A stretch of DNA of 64,000 nt from Brasenia schreberi. Taxonomy: Eukaryota; Streptophyta; Magnoliopsida; Nymphaeales; Cabombaceae. The first letter of the stretch is position 1. Every line of letters starts with the position of its first letter. This document shows positions 41,201 through 61,499 of the stretch, one piece after another. The notes under the pieces were generated by a model. The model did no database searches, was not told where the DNA came from, and worked only from the letters and a program-made list of their open reading frames with translations. The stretch spans positions 3,262,001 through 3,326,000 of the forward strand of contig JAYKKT010000059.1 in assembly GCA_036023115.1 (NCBI GenBank). The letters are read 5' to 3'. A program made the position numbers and the translations under genes.

Positions 41201-44200
41201 GCTGAGGAGAAGGATCTGGTAGGCAAGGCTCTGATGAAGCGCGTCATGCAAACGTGGCTTCTAGCTAGCAGTGCCCTTCTTGAAATGATGATCTTCCACC
41301 TTCCATCCCCTGCGAAGGCACAGAGGTACCGTGTGGAGAATTTATATGAAGGCCCTCTCAATGATTCCTATGCTACAGCTGTTGGAAATTGTGATCCTGA
41401 AGGACTTTTGATGCTTTACGTGTCAAAGATGATTCCTGCATCTGACAAGGGCCGATTCTTTGCCTTTGAACGTGTCTTCGCTAGAAGAGTGTCAACTGGA
41501 ATGAAGGTCAGAATTATGGGGCCTAACTATGTCCTGGACAAAAGTAGGACCTATATGTAAAGAGCGTTCAACGAACTGTTATTTGGATGGGAGAAATGAA
41601 ATCTGTTTGAGAGTTTTTACGTGATGACCTGCACGTGAAGTGTTTGATGAAATGCTCAAGAAGAGTGGTAATGTCAAGAAGGGATGATTAACCTGTACAT
41701 CAATTGTTTGATGAAATGTTCAAGAGACATGTTTACCTGCATATCATGTGTTTGAGAAAATGTTTAAGAGGGTTGCAGATTCTGAAAAAGATTAAAGAAG
41801 ATATAAAGTAGTACATGATGATTGTCTTCATTGGAAAAACAACATAATTGAAATTAGAAGGAAAGATAGAATGCAGAAAATCAGTCTTTTTCACTACATA
41901 TGCATGAAAAATTAAATCATTGAAGAGGTTAGAGAAACTTGTTGATATAGAATGTGGCAGTATCACCAAGAAGCATGAAAATTAAAACCTTGAGTTGCTA
42001 AAGTAAACAGCCAGGAGGATTGGAAAAGCGGTTGCAGTGACCATGTGAAGGGGCGCATACCGACTAGTATGAGCATATGTTTGTATTCTGCTATTTGAGT
42101 CGTAAAGAGAGGGTACCCAACCAACACACCGGTTGTAGCTACCATGTGAAGGGGCGCAGGAAAAGCCATGTGAAGTGTGTATGGTGGAGTAGTACCTCCT
42201 ATCACAAAAGATCAACTTTCTCAAGAGTAAAAAAAAAACATGACTTTTGAAGTGTAGCTGCCGAATCACTTTATAAAGAAGAAGAAAGAGAGAGGGAGCA
42301 ACCGACACCCATAGAAGGGTTGTGTGCTACCCATGTATTCTTGATTGTTTAAGTTGTTTTACAGAAGCCTCAAAGAGATCGCTCGTGCACGTGTGGTGAA
42401 GAAAGAACCAGTTTTTTTTTCAAGTTTGGAGTTCGAAGCATCTCACTCCCAAGATGAGGGGAGTGTTGAAGAATATGAGTTTAGAGTCAGTTTTAGTAAA
42501 TTTGATGTTTTAGGTATTATTGTAATTGTCCGGAGTACTGAGAGTATTTTGGTAATGTTATGTATTAAGGGTATTTTGATCATTTTATGTTTTACAGCTC
42601 CTTATATAAGGGTTGATAGGTTGTATTAGGGTTAAGAGTGTTTGTGATTAAGAAAGAGAGAGAAAGAGGGGGGGCGGCCTCCATTAGAGGTTCGCCCCCT
42701 CTTTCGATCTCTATATTTCCTCTTCAATGTGTATGATTTTTTTCTTGTCCATTGCGCAATTGTATTTTATCAAACCAACGAGGAATCTGATTCAGATTAT
42801 GATGAGAAGGCTGAGTTGATGTTGCAGCCATAGATGCTGCTTGAGATCATCAGCCATGAAGACTGAGTTGATGTTGCAGTCAGAGATGCTGCTTGATATG
42901 ATCAACCAAGAAGGCTGAGTTGATGTTGCAGCCAGAGATGCTGCTTGAGATGATCAACCAGGAAGGCTGAGTTGATGATGTTGTAGCCAAAGAAGCTGCT
43001 GAAGATTAGAATGTTGCACATAAAGATAGATGAAGAATGTTGCAGACATATGAAGAAAGACCAAGTTTTTTTTGCAAGTTTGGAGTTCGTAGTATCTCAG
43101 TCCCAACTTGAGGGGGTGTTAAAGAATATGAGTTTAGAGTCAGTTTTAGTACATTTGATGTTTTAGGACAGTAAATTTGATGTTTTGAGTATTATTGTAA
43201 TTGTCCAAAGTCGTAAGGGTATTTTGATAATTTTCTGTATTAAGGGTATTTTGGTTATTTTATGTTTTACAGTTCCTTATATAAGGGCTGATAGGTTGTA
43301 TTAGGGTTTGAATTAAGAAAGAGAGAGAAAGAGGGGGGCGGCCTCCAATGGAGGTCCGCCCCCTCTTCCGATCTCCAAATTTCTTCTTGATTGTGTATGA
43401 TCTTTTTCTTTTCTGCTGCGCAATCTCGTTTCCAACAGGGTTTTCCCTCTTATAACCAGCATTATTACAAGATTAATTACATAAGTGCCATTAATGAGGC
43501 ACCTTTTAAAATAAACAACTAAGAACAGAAATAAGAAATGAAGACAGCAATAAGAAAAGAGCAGTAAGACCCTGCACTATAAATTTGATCCTTCAACAGA
43601 TAATAATGATAGTTGTACTTCCGGTTTTGCAGCATATGTGCAAGCATGTTAACAACATTTACATGATGCCCATCTGTTAGGATCTTCAATTGAGTGAAAT
43701 GAAGTTTGTAGCTTCAGGGCATTTTCATTTCTTATCCCTTCCGTGGAGGATTGTAGTTCTTTTGGTCGTATGAGGACTAGTTCATTATTGTGAGCCCTAA
43801 GCAGTAAGTGGAAGCTATTGGCTAGCCTCGTTCACAGCTACAGTACAAGGTTCTTTGTTTACAATGGGTAAAGGATTAATAGGAGAATGAACTTTCATTC
43901 ATAGAGTTCAGATAAGTCAGTTGCCATGTCTGTGGCTCGTTTGACTTGGCACATCACAGATAAGTCAGTTACCATGTCTTGGTGATGGATAACGGTGAGT
44001 AAAATTGATGATCCAAGTAAAACCAGTTTAAGTTGGGAGCTCATTCTGTGAACAAATCTTGAGATGCCAATCTTATTTTTAGCATGCAGAAGAACAAACC
44101 TTGATAAACCGCAGTGCATTACTTGTTCATAACTGGGGTATCTAACTTAGGTTGGGATATGGGCAGAACAATTTCTATAGTTGGAATGACGAGCGGCTTT

Positions 44201-46493
44201 GGTGGAACGATAGTGGCTAGAAAGATGTGGTGAGGCTGGAAAATTTTGGGATTGACAAGTCATTGAGCTCAGTACTGCTTATGGTGATGGGTGACAAGGC
44301 AGTCCCAACCGAAGATAAAGGAGGGCTGTGGTAGGTAGCCGACTGTTAGTATAAAACTTTTCCAATAATTCTCCAAATGTACAATCTTTCCATCACTGAT
44401 GCACCGCATCCTGTCAGAGCTCCAATGTTAATCATGCTTGGGCTAGAATGATTTTACGATGGATGGCGTCCTTGGACTCCCTCATGCCATCCTTGAGCCA
44501 ATCTCGGCTAACATGCTAAACAGCATGGTTAAACTTAAGTTATTGACTCAGCTTCTGTGCTCCTCATAATTTATTCAGAGGATAACAATTATTTGGAGAA
44601 TATAAGGTAAATTTGGCAGCATCTACTTGCATATTATCTTATTCATCTGACTGCAATTTTTCTCACAAAAGTATGCAAACAAAAAAAAGGGTGTTGAACA
44701 GTTTGTTTGGGAAGAGGATCCAAAACTAAAGAATCACTTGAGAAATATCTTGTACATTCTGGAAGGTGTAATTGACTCTCTGCTGTCGGCCATGAACTTA
44801 ATTTTAATTTGGAAGATAAATCTGGGATTTATGTTTTACTTTTACACGGGTTAAATTTAACCTGCATATGTAAATTGTGACTTGACCAAATATACAAGCT
44901 AATTTTCAGCTTTTCTACATTGCAGGTCTTCCACCAGACAAGGAACCACTCGACTGGAATACAAGGATGAAGATTGCAGCAGGGGCAGCTAAAGGTTTGG
45001 AGTACTTGCATGACAAGGCAAATCCACCCGTTATCTACAGAGACTTCAAATCATCCAATATTTTACTTGGTGAAGGGTTTCATCCCAAGCTATCAGATTT
45101 TGGGCTTGCGAAATTAGGTCCTGTTGGTGATAAGACTCATGTCTCCACAAGGGTGATGGGAACATATGGCTACTGTGCTCCTGAGTATGCAATGACGGGA
45201 CAGCTGACACTGAAATCTGATGTTTATAGTTTTGGTGTTGTTTTTCTTGAACTCATCACAGGGCGCAAAGCAATTGACAACACCCGTGCTGCTGGAGAGC
45301 ACAATCTCGTAGCATGGGTGAGTTTCTATTTTGAAGCTACTATGCTAATTGATGCTTTGGGTATCATTATACTAATCCTGTTGCATGGCTAAGTTGCTAT
45401 TTGTTAACTGCTATCTAATATGCTTTTGGTATCGATTCATAAGCTAAGAGGATGATATCTGTTTGAATATGAAGTTCAAAATACGTATGACCAATGTAGG
45501 CAAACTCTATCAAATAAAATAACTTTATTTAAACGCATACCAAGGCATTTGCCATGCTCTAGTTGGAAGGTGCGAGAATTTGGATGGTGAAGACTTTAAA
45601 AGGGGGAGAGGAAGGCCTCTAAAGTGTTAGCAAGGAAACAATAAAACATGATTTTGGAGTTAAAAATGCTAATATGACAGAAGATGGAGCTCAATGGTGA
45701 TTAAGAATCCATATAGCTGACCCCACTTAACGTGGAAAAAGGCTTGGTTTTGTGGTTTTAGTTGATATACGAGAGCATTCCTTATGCTGATATTTAGGGA
45801 ACCTATGCTGAATATTTTATGTACATACATCCTTGTTAATGATGGAATGTTGATCATGGTTTCGTTGGTAAGAATTCTGGAAGTAGGTGAAACAAATAAT
45901 TTAACGTACATTCTACTTTTGTGCAGGCACGACCGCTCTTCAAGGATCGGAGGAAGTTCCCTAAGATGGCCGACCCATTGTTACAAGGCCGTTATCCAAT
46001 GAGAGGCATCTACCAAGCTCTTGCTGTTGCTGCTATGTGCCTACAAGAACAAGCTGCAACCCGGCCTCTCATCGGTGATGTTGTAACTGCCCTCTCATAT
46101 TTAGCTTCCCAACCTTTTGATCCAAATGCTGCTGCTGTTCAAAACAGTAGAGGTGGCCCATCTACACCAAGATCAAGAGATGGGAGGAGGAACGCCATCA
46201 GTGGCATGGATTCTCCAGGTGGTAGACACTCTTTCCAATCCTCATATCAGAATTCTCCTGATTTTCGACATAGAAACTCTCGTGGAGCCGGGTTTGGTCC
46301 CGAGGTAGGCAGTGCTGAATCTGGAAGTGGGTCTGGAAGGAAATGGGATTTAGATGGCCTAGACAGGCCAGGATCTCAAAGTGACAGCCCAATTCAGGGT
46401 GGGAGAGCCAAAAACTCTAATCAAGACCTTGATCGGGAGAGGGCTGTTGCAGAGGCAAAAGTTTGGGGGGAGAATTGGAGGGACAGGAGATAA
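27949..46493 (+). CDS. PBS1: PBS1-type receptor-like cytoplasmic kinase (RLCK VII)
   Basis: Five exons (27949-28060, 28527-28726, 28938-29127, 44926-45317, 45927-46493) give an uninterrupted 486-residue protein. Residues 87-97 form the glycine loop ([11 protein letters not shown]), K109 is the ATP lysine in VAVKQ, Y205-R206-D207 is the RLCK form of the catalytic loop, D225-F226-G227 binds magnesium and APE lies in CAPEYAM. The tail ([13 protein letters not shown]) matches PBS1, which acts at the plasma membrane in immune signalling and is the target of the protease AvrPphB. The cleavage loop reads GDKTHVS from residue 235, against GDKSHVS in Arabidopsis PBS1. Where that protein has SEMPH, this one has NTRAA. 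The N-terminus is [10 protein letters not shown]: the cysteines for palmitoylation are kept but the myristoylation glycine is not. Intron 3 is 15.8 kb and full of retroelements. A close PBS1-like paralogue remains possible. Confidence 0.92.
29128..30486. other. First part of PBS1-like intron 3
   Basis: Besides the short RTE insertion, this contains a (CA)n tract at about 29236-29260 followed by a short TA run. The remaining sequence is AT-rich, and no exon or mobile coding sequence was recognised. Confidence 0.6.
29744..29801 (-). mobile_element. 58-bp RTE LINE insertion with target duplication
   Basis: Only the extreme 3' end of an RTE LINE is present: the (TTG)n tail and the terminal box, read on the plus strand as AACAACTAAGCC to GGGGTCGGCTAC. 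It is flanked by a perfect 17-bp duplication, GCAGGAGTTGGTTCTTT, at 29727-29743 and 29802-29818. It lies in intron 3 of the PBS1-like gene. Confidence 0.92.
30487..30734 (-). repeat. 3' LTR of the copia element
   Basis: It matches the split right LTR: shared text includes TCTGATTTGAGCCGCCACCC and ACATAAGTGCCATTAATG-type sequence. A purine tract on the minus strand (GAAGGAAAG) borders its right edge, as expected for a polypurine tract before the 3' LTR. Confidence 0.8.
31256..33456 (+). mobile_element. RTE LINE copy A inside the copia element
   Basis: This 5'-truncated RTE LINE is flanked by a perfect 15-bp target duplication, TAAGAAAATATCATT (31241-31255 and 33457-33471), which interrupts the copia reverse transcriptase. 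It retains most of the reverse transcriptase, with motif [11 protein letters not shown] and motif [12 protein letters not shown], then the conserved C-terminal region and a TAG/TTG-repeat tail. Several stops and frameshifts are visible (for example at 31527, 31733 and 32421). The first bases repeat GTTATGGATTTACAA twice about 24 bp apart, a local duplication at the 5' junction. Confidence 0.93.
35737..36418. mobile_element. 0.7-kb insertion in the copia protease region
   Basis: Copia coding text stops near TCTATCACCTAA (about 35725-35736) and resumes at TCTATCACCCAA (about 36419-36430), so the intervening DNA is an insert with a near-identical duplication. Its ends carry GTGTCGG/GACACTGG-type words (35765-35815) and, on the other strand, GGGTGCGAGTGCGGGATACG (near 36360-36410). 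It has no coding content and the class is unknown; a non-autonomous DNA transposon is one possibility. Confidence 0.5.
37115..39457 (+). mobile_element. RTE LINE copy B inside the copia gag region
   Basis: The left part carries the end of the endonuclease region ([13 protein letters not shown], then [20 protein letters not shown]). A 329-codon open frame (37438-38424) ends at a TAG where homologues have tryptophan, and a second frame (38455-39318) continues the reverse transcriptase with [11 protein letters not shown] and the C-terminal [10 protein letters not shown] region. Motif A reads [11 protein letters not shown], so the catalytic aspartate is tyrosine. The tail is GTTGTTGTTGTTATTGTTG. 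It is very similar to copy A and lies in the same orientation. The left boundary is approximate, and no target duplication was settled. Confidence 0.9.
40121..40451 (+). repeat. LTR 1 of the three-LTR element
   Basis: It starts TGTTGAAGAA and ends TTTTTCAACA. It contains a TATA-like TTATATAAGG at 40251-40260 and a GA-rich AGAAAGAGAGAGAAAGAGG block, followed by a GACCTCCATTGGAGG palindrome that is partly duplicated here. The TATA box is conserved in all three copies. Confidence 0.93.
40452..40464 (+). promoter_or_regulatory. Primer binding site (tRNA-Met type)
   Basis: TGGTATCAGAGCT directly follows the first LTR. This is the standard plant copia primer site complementary to the 3' end of initiator tRNA-Met. 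It fixes the LTR end and the plus orientation of the element. Confidence 0.93.
40500..40800 (+). pseudogene. Captured fragment of ribosomal protein L7a (RPL7A/eL8)
   Basis: Translated text recovers the C-terminal part of cytosolic ribosomal protein L7a: [19 protein letters not shown], then [25 protein letters not shown] and [20 protein letters not shown], ending AKEAAQRMT before a stop. Small indels break the frame. The text runs without an intron over about 90 codons, which suggests a spliced mRNA origin. It lies in sense orientation 40 bp after the primer binding site of the LTR element. It is not a functional ribosomal protein gene. Confidence 0.88.
41112..41600 (+). pseudogene. Captured fragment of translation elongation factor 2
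   Basis: About 160 codons match the region of plant eEF2 just after its GTPase domain: [72 protein letters not shown] and VRIMGPNYV. One base is missing after GPNYV, and the reading then continues in another frame as [13 protein letters not shown]. There is no start, GTPase domain or C-terminus, so it is a fragment. It lies in sense orientation in the same LTR element, 300 bp after the RPL7A piece, without introns. Confidence 0.93.
42464..42774 (+). repeat. LTR 2 of the three-LTR element
   Basis: It matches LTR 1 from TGTTGAAGAATATGAG to the CGCAATTGTATTTTATCA end. Its terminal CAACA and the primer binding site are lost, and sequence of the second internal region follows directly. Confidence 0.88.
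42811..43018 (+). repeat. Four copies of a 52-bp tandem repeat
   Basis: The word CTGAGTTGATG starts at 42811, 42863, 42915 and 42967, exactly 52 bp apart, with units reading roughly CTGAGTTGATGTTGCAGCCA, then GAGATGCTGCTTGAGATGAT, then CAACCAGGAAGG. The last copy is diverged. Since 52 is not a multiple of three, each unit shifts frame, so a repeated protein motif is unlikely. It exists only in the second internal region. Confidence 0.92.
43117..43437 (+). repeat. LTR 3 of the three-LTR element
   Basis: It begins TGTTAAAGAATATGAG and ends TCGTTTCCAACA, followed by the target duplication GGGTT. The TATA-like TTATATAAGG is kept. It differs from LTR 1 by scattered substitutions and small indels. 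Confidence 0.9.
43577..44925. other. Last part of PBS1-like intron 3
   Basis: No mobile coding sequence, RNA gene or exon was recognised. Composition is AT-rich and ordinary. A short CAGATAAGTCAGTTRCCATGTCT direct repeat occurs at about 43909-43975. The intron ends at TTGCAG/GTCTTCC. Confidence 0.5.
45560..45767 (+). mobile_element. RTE LINE 3' end, GGTTTT-tail type
   Basis: It retains the end of the LINE reading frame (text corresponding to GRGRPLKC), the terminal box (AAGAATCCATATAGCTGACC) and AAAAAGGCTTGGTTTTGTGG. It is a plus-strand, 5'-truncated insertion in intron 4 of the PBS1-like gene. It belongs to the same LINE clade as copies A and B but with a different tail. Confidence 0.8.
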
Positions 46494-47383
46494 ATGATGA
46501 CAAAGGAAGCTTTTATAGCACATACCATTGAAGAGCCATGAATGAAACTCCTTCCATGTAAATTATCATCTTGGTCTACTGGTCTATGGTGGAGACTTAT
46601 GAAGTTGCATAACTGAGCTCCCCTCGTAAAAGGTTGTAAAGAGATTCTGCTGCAAATTCAGTTGGTGGTCCGTATTGGTTTCTCCAGTTGCAAGTGAATC
46701 AAAATAAGGCAGTTCGAGCCAGCCGCATTTAGTACTATCATGCACTTCTATTTATAAGATGGTGAGGTCCGGGTTGGGCGGGTCCATAGTCTTCCTCACG
46801 GGGAGAGAACCTTTCCCTTTTTTCTCAACTCAGATGGACATCGTTGTTTGCGATCAGATGAGCCTGGATGTGTGAGAAGGTAAACAGGAAATTAGTTGTC
46901 AACCTAGAGCTACAGCTACTAGGTTAAAAGAACAAAAAAAATCTTGCACTTTGTTGTATATAGGGCTTCATGGTGCCCTATTTGAAAGTAGAGAAGCTTT
47001 GGAGATTCATTTGGTCTAGTCTCTTGCCTCATCGTTTATTTTGATGCGCCTTAAGTCATCAAGACATAATGAACTCTAACGCAGTTCAAGTGGTGCATTT
47101 GATAAAAGAACTCCGCCGACGTGATTCTTCGTACCCAAAAACGTTGTAGGTGTTTTGACTTCTGGGATTAAAATTGGATGGATTTCTCAAGTATTTAGCA
47201 AACAGATAGGGTTGCTTTTCTTGGCTTTGTAAAGTCTCGTTTGTATATTGAGAAGAGGCATATAAGCAGCCCTGGTCTTTTGTTTTCCTGGCATTCGAAA
47301 CTCATCTATGGTCAGTCTTTTGCAATTATGAGTCGGACTATGAGCTTCAAAGCTTGAAAGGGTTGCCCTTAGATGTACAGATG

Positions 47384-47471
<88 letters not shown>

Positions 47472-49000
47472 CTCCTGGATATTCAATTTTTAGATGCAAG
47501 TACATCGAAAGTCTGTTTTTATATACTATGGTTCATAATCTTTATGAAAGAAAAAGAGAGACGGCGAAAGTGTTGAAACCATACAAAATTATCTAGCTTT
47601 TGTTAGTTGATTATTAGTATAACAAAGAGCGAGTTTTATGAAAACAAAGAATACCATGTAGCCCAAACACATCTAATATGGGGAATGGACTCGGTTGCTG
47701 TTGTTGATGTGTGGTTTATAATATCTATGTGTCATGCATAATGAATAAGCTATTTTGTTTGCAAAATATTTACTCATTTTCTATCAAAATATCATGATTT
47801 CCCAATGACTTGGTGAAATTAATGTTAAATACAAAATGTAGACATGTTGACGTTGAAAATCGAGGCAAATTGGGTAGCATGTGAGGTACCCAACATTAAG
47901 GTCGAACGGAGTGTTATGGGGATGGATATTGAGATGTTAAACAAAGAATACAAAAACAAACAAACATAAAAGACCCTTTTGGTGAATCTCATTCTACCGA
48001 AGAGATGGTAAATGGATCTTGATAGATCTATCAGACTCTTACTATGATCCAACAATAGATTGTATTGTTTTTTGTTATTATTGGTCTGGAAAACTAAACC
48101 GACTTCAATAATTTCAAACACTCAATTCCTGTTTTAGTTTTCGTTACAACAAAATCTCTACATGCATGCCCCAATAATCAAACTCACACCACTTGCATCA
48201 AGAGAGTCATAGAGACCTGCAGTTGAGTTAGAGTTTGTGCTAATCTTGGGTTAATCTTGATCCAGTGGTGCTAGTACCGTAAGACCTAACACAAACATGA
48301 TTATGTTAGGGGCATGCATGTATAGGATCCAGCCAACACGAACAAACAGCAGTGTTTGTTGACCTGTGCACAACACGAAATACAAGATGGTAACACCATA
48401 TGGCATTTAGGTGTGTTTGATTATTCGTCTATGATGAATTATGATCTTGTATTTAATTCACGAGTATTATTGATGTTTGGGTTTTCTTGTGCGATAGAAT
48501 ACGAACACGAAAGAGAAGGAAGGGTATGGGTTTTATGCAAAGACTTATGTTTAGCTCTTGGGACTTACCTCGTACTTATGTCAAAGTTTTTAACTCAAAT
48601 CAAGCTCATGGAACAATAGTTTCATGTAGACGTGTTCTGCGTTTGATTTACAACGAAACTTAGAAAGCATGAATACTAAATATTAAGGTCTAATTCCACT
48701 AAAACCTTTTAATGAAACGCACTCTTAAGGCAACACAAATCAAGCCGAGAAGCCATGTTTCATGTTGTGCTTGTGTCCAACCAAGCATCAAAGAAACCCA
48801 ATTGGCATCGAGATGAGCATGATACACGACATTACTGTGTAGCAATTAGGGAAGCTCGGCGGGTTCACAGGTGCAGCGATCCGGTCGTATCGAGTTCGTG
48901 CGTGGGACAAGATGGGCGGGAAATGCAAAGCCGGAGCAATTTGGCGGGAGAAAAAAAGAGAGAGAAATGAAAGGTTATATTACGGGGATTCTACGAACGC
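46494..49000. other. Intergenic between the PBS1-like and ISWI genes
   Basis: The first 150-250 bp are the probable 3' untranslated region of the kinase gene. A (CT)14(AT)22 microsatellite is at 47397-47468. A plus-strand RTE 3' end (AACAAAGAATACCATGTAGC to GGTTGCTGTTGTTG) lies at about 47640-47708. No gene is recognised in 47,700-49,000. Confidence 0.6.
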
Positions 49001-49180
49001 TACAGTGACACGTATATAATACCGTTCCCCGGCGCGCTCTCCCCGTATAGGAGTACGTCGGTTTCAATTGCGCGAACGATCGGCCGAGTCGCCTCTCTCT
49101 CTCTCTCTCCGCCGTCTCGTTTCTTACCGCCGAGAGTCTCCCGAAAGGTTATTTCCGCGGGAGATCTGAGGGTTTCCGCC
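49001..49180 (+). promoter_or_regulatory. Leader and proximal promoter of the ISWI gene
   Basis: GC-rich sequence with a (CT)n tract at about 49091-49109, ending in CCGCC directly before the start codon, a strong initiation context. A TATATAATA stretch at 49013-49021 is a candidate TATA box. The rise in GC against the flanking intergenic DNA supports a gene start here. Confidence 0.55.
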
Positions 49181-58058
<8,878 letters not shown>

Positions 58059-58089
58059 GTTCTCTTTCTGCTTACTTTGGCATATGCAG

Positions 58090-60731
<2,642 letters not shown>

Positions 60732-61499
60732 AGTCATAAAAATCTTATTAAGAGATTTTGATGTTTTGATGATTCACATGAACAGTGATTAAATGGGAAC
60801 GTGTGCAGTTGGTGTTGTAATCTGCACTTTGTTTTACTGATTTTGATAATGACCTGAAGCTGGCATCCTTGATTAAGGATGTTTTGGTATAATATTAGAT
60901 GAATTTTAGAGATTAGTCATGTAATTTGATCTTGAAAACAGTCTTTGCAAGGGATATAATTATCTAAACCCCAGCTTATATAATAATCTTCACGAGCTTG
61001 ATCTCAACTCATCTCAACATGAATATTTCCGGTTGGTTTGGCTTGCTTACAATCCGTGAGTTTTTGGCATATACAGTATGTAGTCTCAAACAATCAATTG
61101 AATCACTTTTGGTGAATGGAACTAAAATGATGCTTATGATTTAACAAACCGGTTGCAGAGGGCATTGTTGAGTGGCCTGAATTCGACAGTTTCTGTTTGA
61201 GTTGGATCATCTTGAGTTTTATTTATTCATGTTAAATTTGTTTTCCAAAGAGCTTAATTTTATGGGTTTGAATTAATCATTCATGCCTACTTAATTCGAA
61301 CGGGCTAGTGCTTTACTATTTACTTAAAATACCGGAGCAACAAGAAGCCGCCATTCTTTTTAAGCACTTCAAATGTCTCGTCTCCATTTTCTTGGATATT
61401 CGAAACTCTAATAGCCAAGGCCCTTTTCAACCACACTTCATAGTCGACAAGATAAATGATTTCTTTACGATAGAGGTTCTTTTAAGCGAAACGTTAGTC
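60732..61499. other. 3' flank of the ISWI locus
   Basis: The first 200 bp are the probable 3' untranslated region. The rest is AT-rich and shows no gene or clear repeat. Confidence 0.45.

Larger units (their letters stand above)
40121..43437 (+). mobile_element. Non-autonomous LTR element with three LTRs and host gene fragments
   Basis: Three LTR copies in the same orientation lie at 40121-40451, 42464-about 42774 and 43117-43437, beginning TGTTGAAGAATATGAG (TGTTAAAG in the third). The first and third end in CAACA. The whole unit is bounded by GGGTT at 40116-40120 and 43438-43442, a 5-bp target duplication inside the right LTR of the copia element. A primer binding site (TGGTATCAGAGC) follows the first LTR. 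Purine-rich GATGAGGGGAG and CTTGAGGGGG precede the second and third. No gag, protease, integrase or reverse transcriptase text was found, so it must have moved using another element's proteins. The first internal region (40452-42463) holds fragments of RPL7A and elongation factor 2, and the second (42775-43116) a 52-bp tandem repeat. Confidence 0.9.
30487..43576 (-). mobile_element. Ty1/copia LTR retrotransposon, heavily nested
   Basis: On the minus strand the order is right LTR, primer site, gag, protease, integrase, reverse transcriptase, RNase H, left LTR. Gag starts near 39762 ([10 protein letters not shown]) and continues at 36574-37120. A protease-like [11 protein letters not shown] is near 35690. 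GAG-pre-integrase text is at 35342-35551, integrase at 34560-35300, reverse transcriptase ([12 protein letters not shown]) at 33460-33633 and 30977-31240, and RNase H ([16 protein letters not shown]) near 30735-30790. The domain order fits copia and not gypsy. Left LTR is about 30487-30734. Right LTR begins at about 39977 and is split by another element, resuming at about 43465-43576. The sequence GGCTCTTGTATCATGTT next to the right LTR is a degraded tRNA-Met primer site. Many stops make it dead. Its own target duplication was not identified. Confidence 0.85.

Noticed and set aside
41090..41560. Open frame of 156 codons as a real elongation factor 2 gene
   Set aside because: It is a central fragment without GTPase domain, start or C-terminus, is frameshifted at its end, and lies inside an LTR element.
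42811..43018. CRISPR-like or protein-repeat array
   Set aside because: Units are directly adjacent with no spacers, in a plant retroelement, and the 52-bp period shifts frame.
48356..48970. Open frames at 48.3-49.0 kb as genes
   Set aside because: They are short, with no recognised motif and no homologous content, in intergenic DNA before the ISWI leader.
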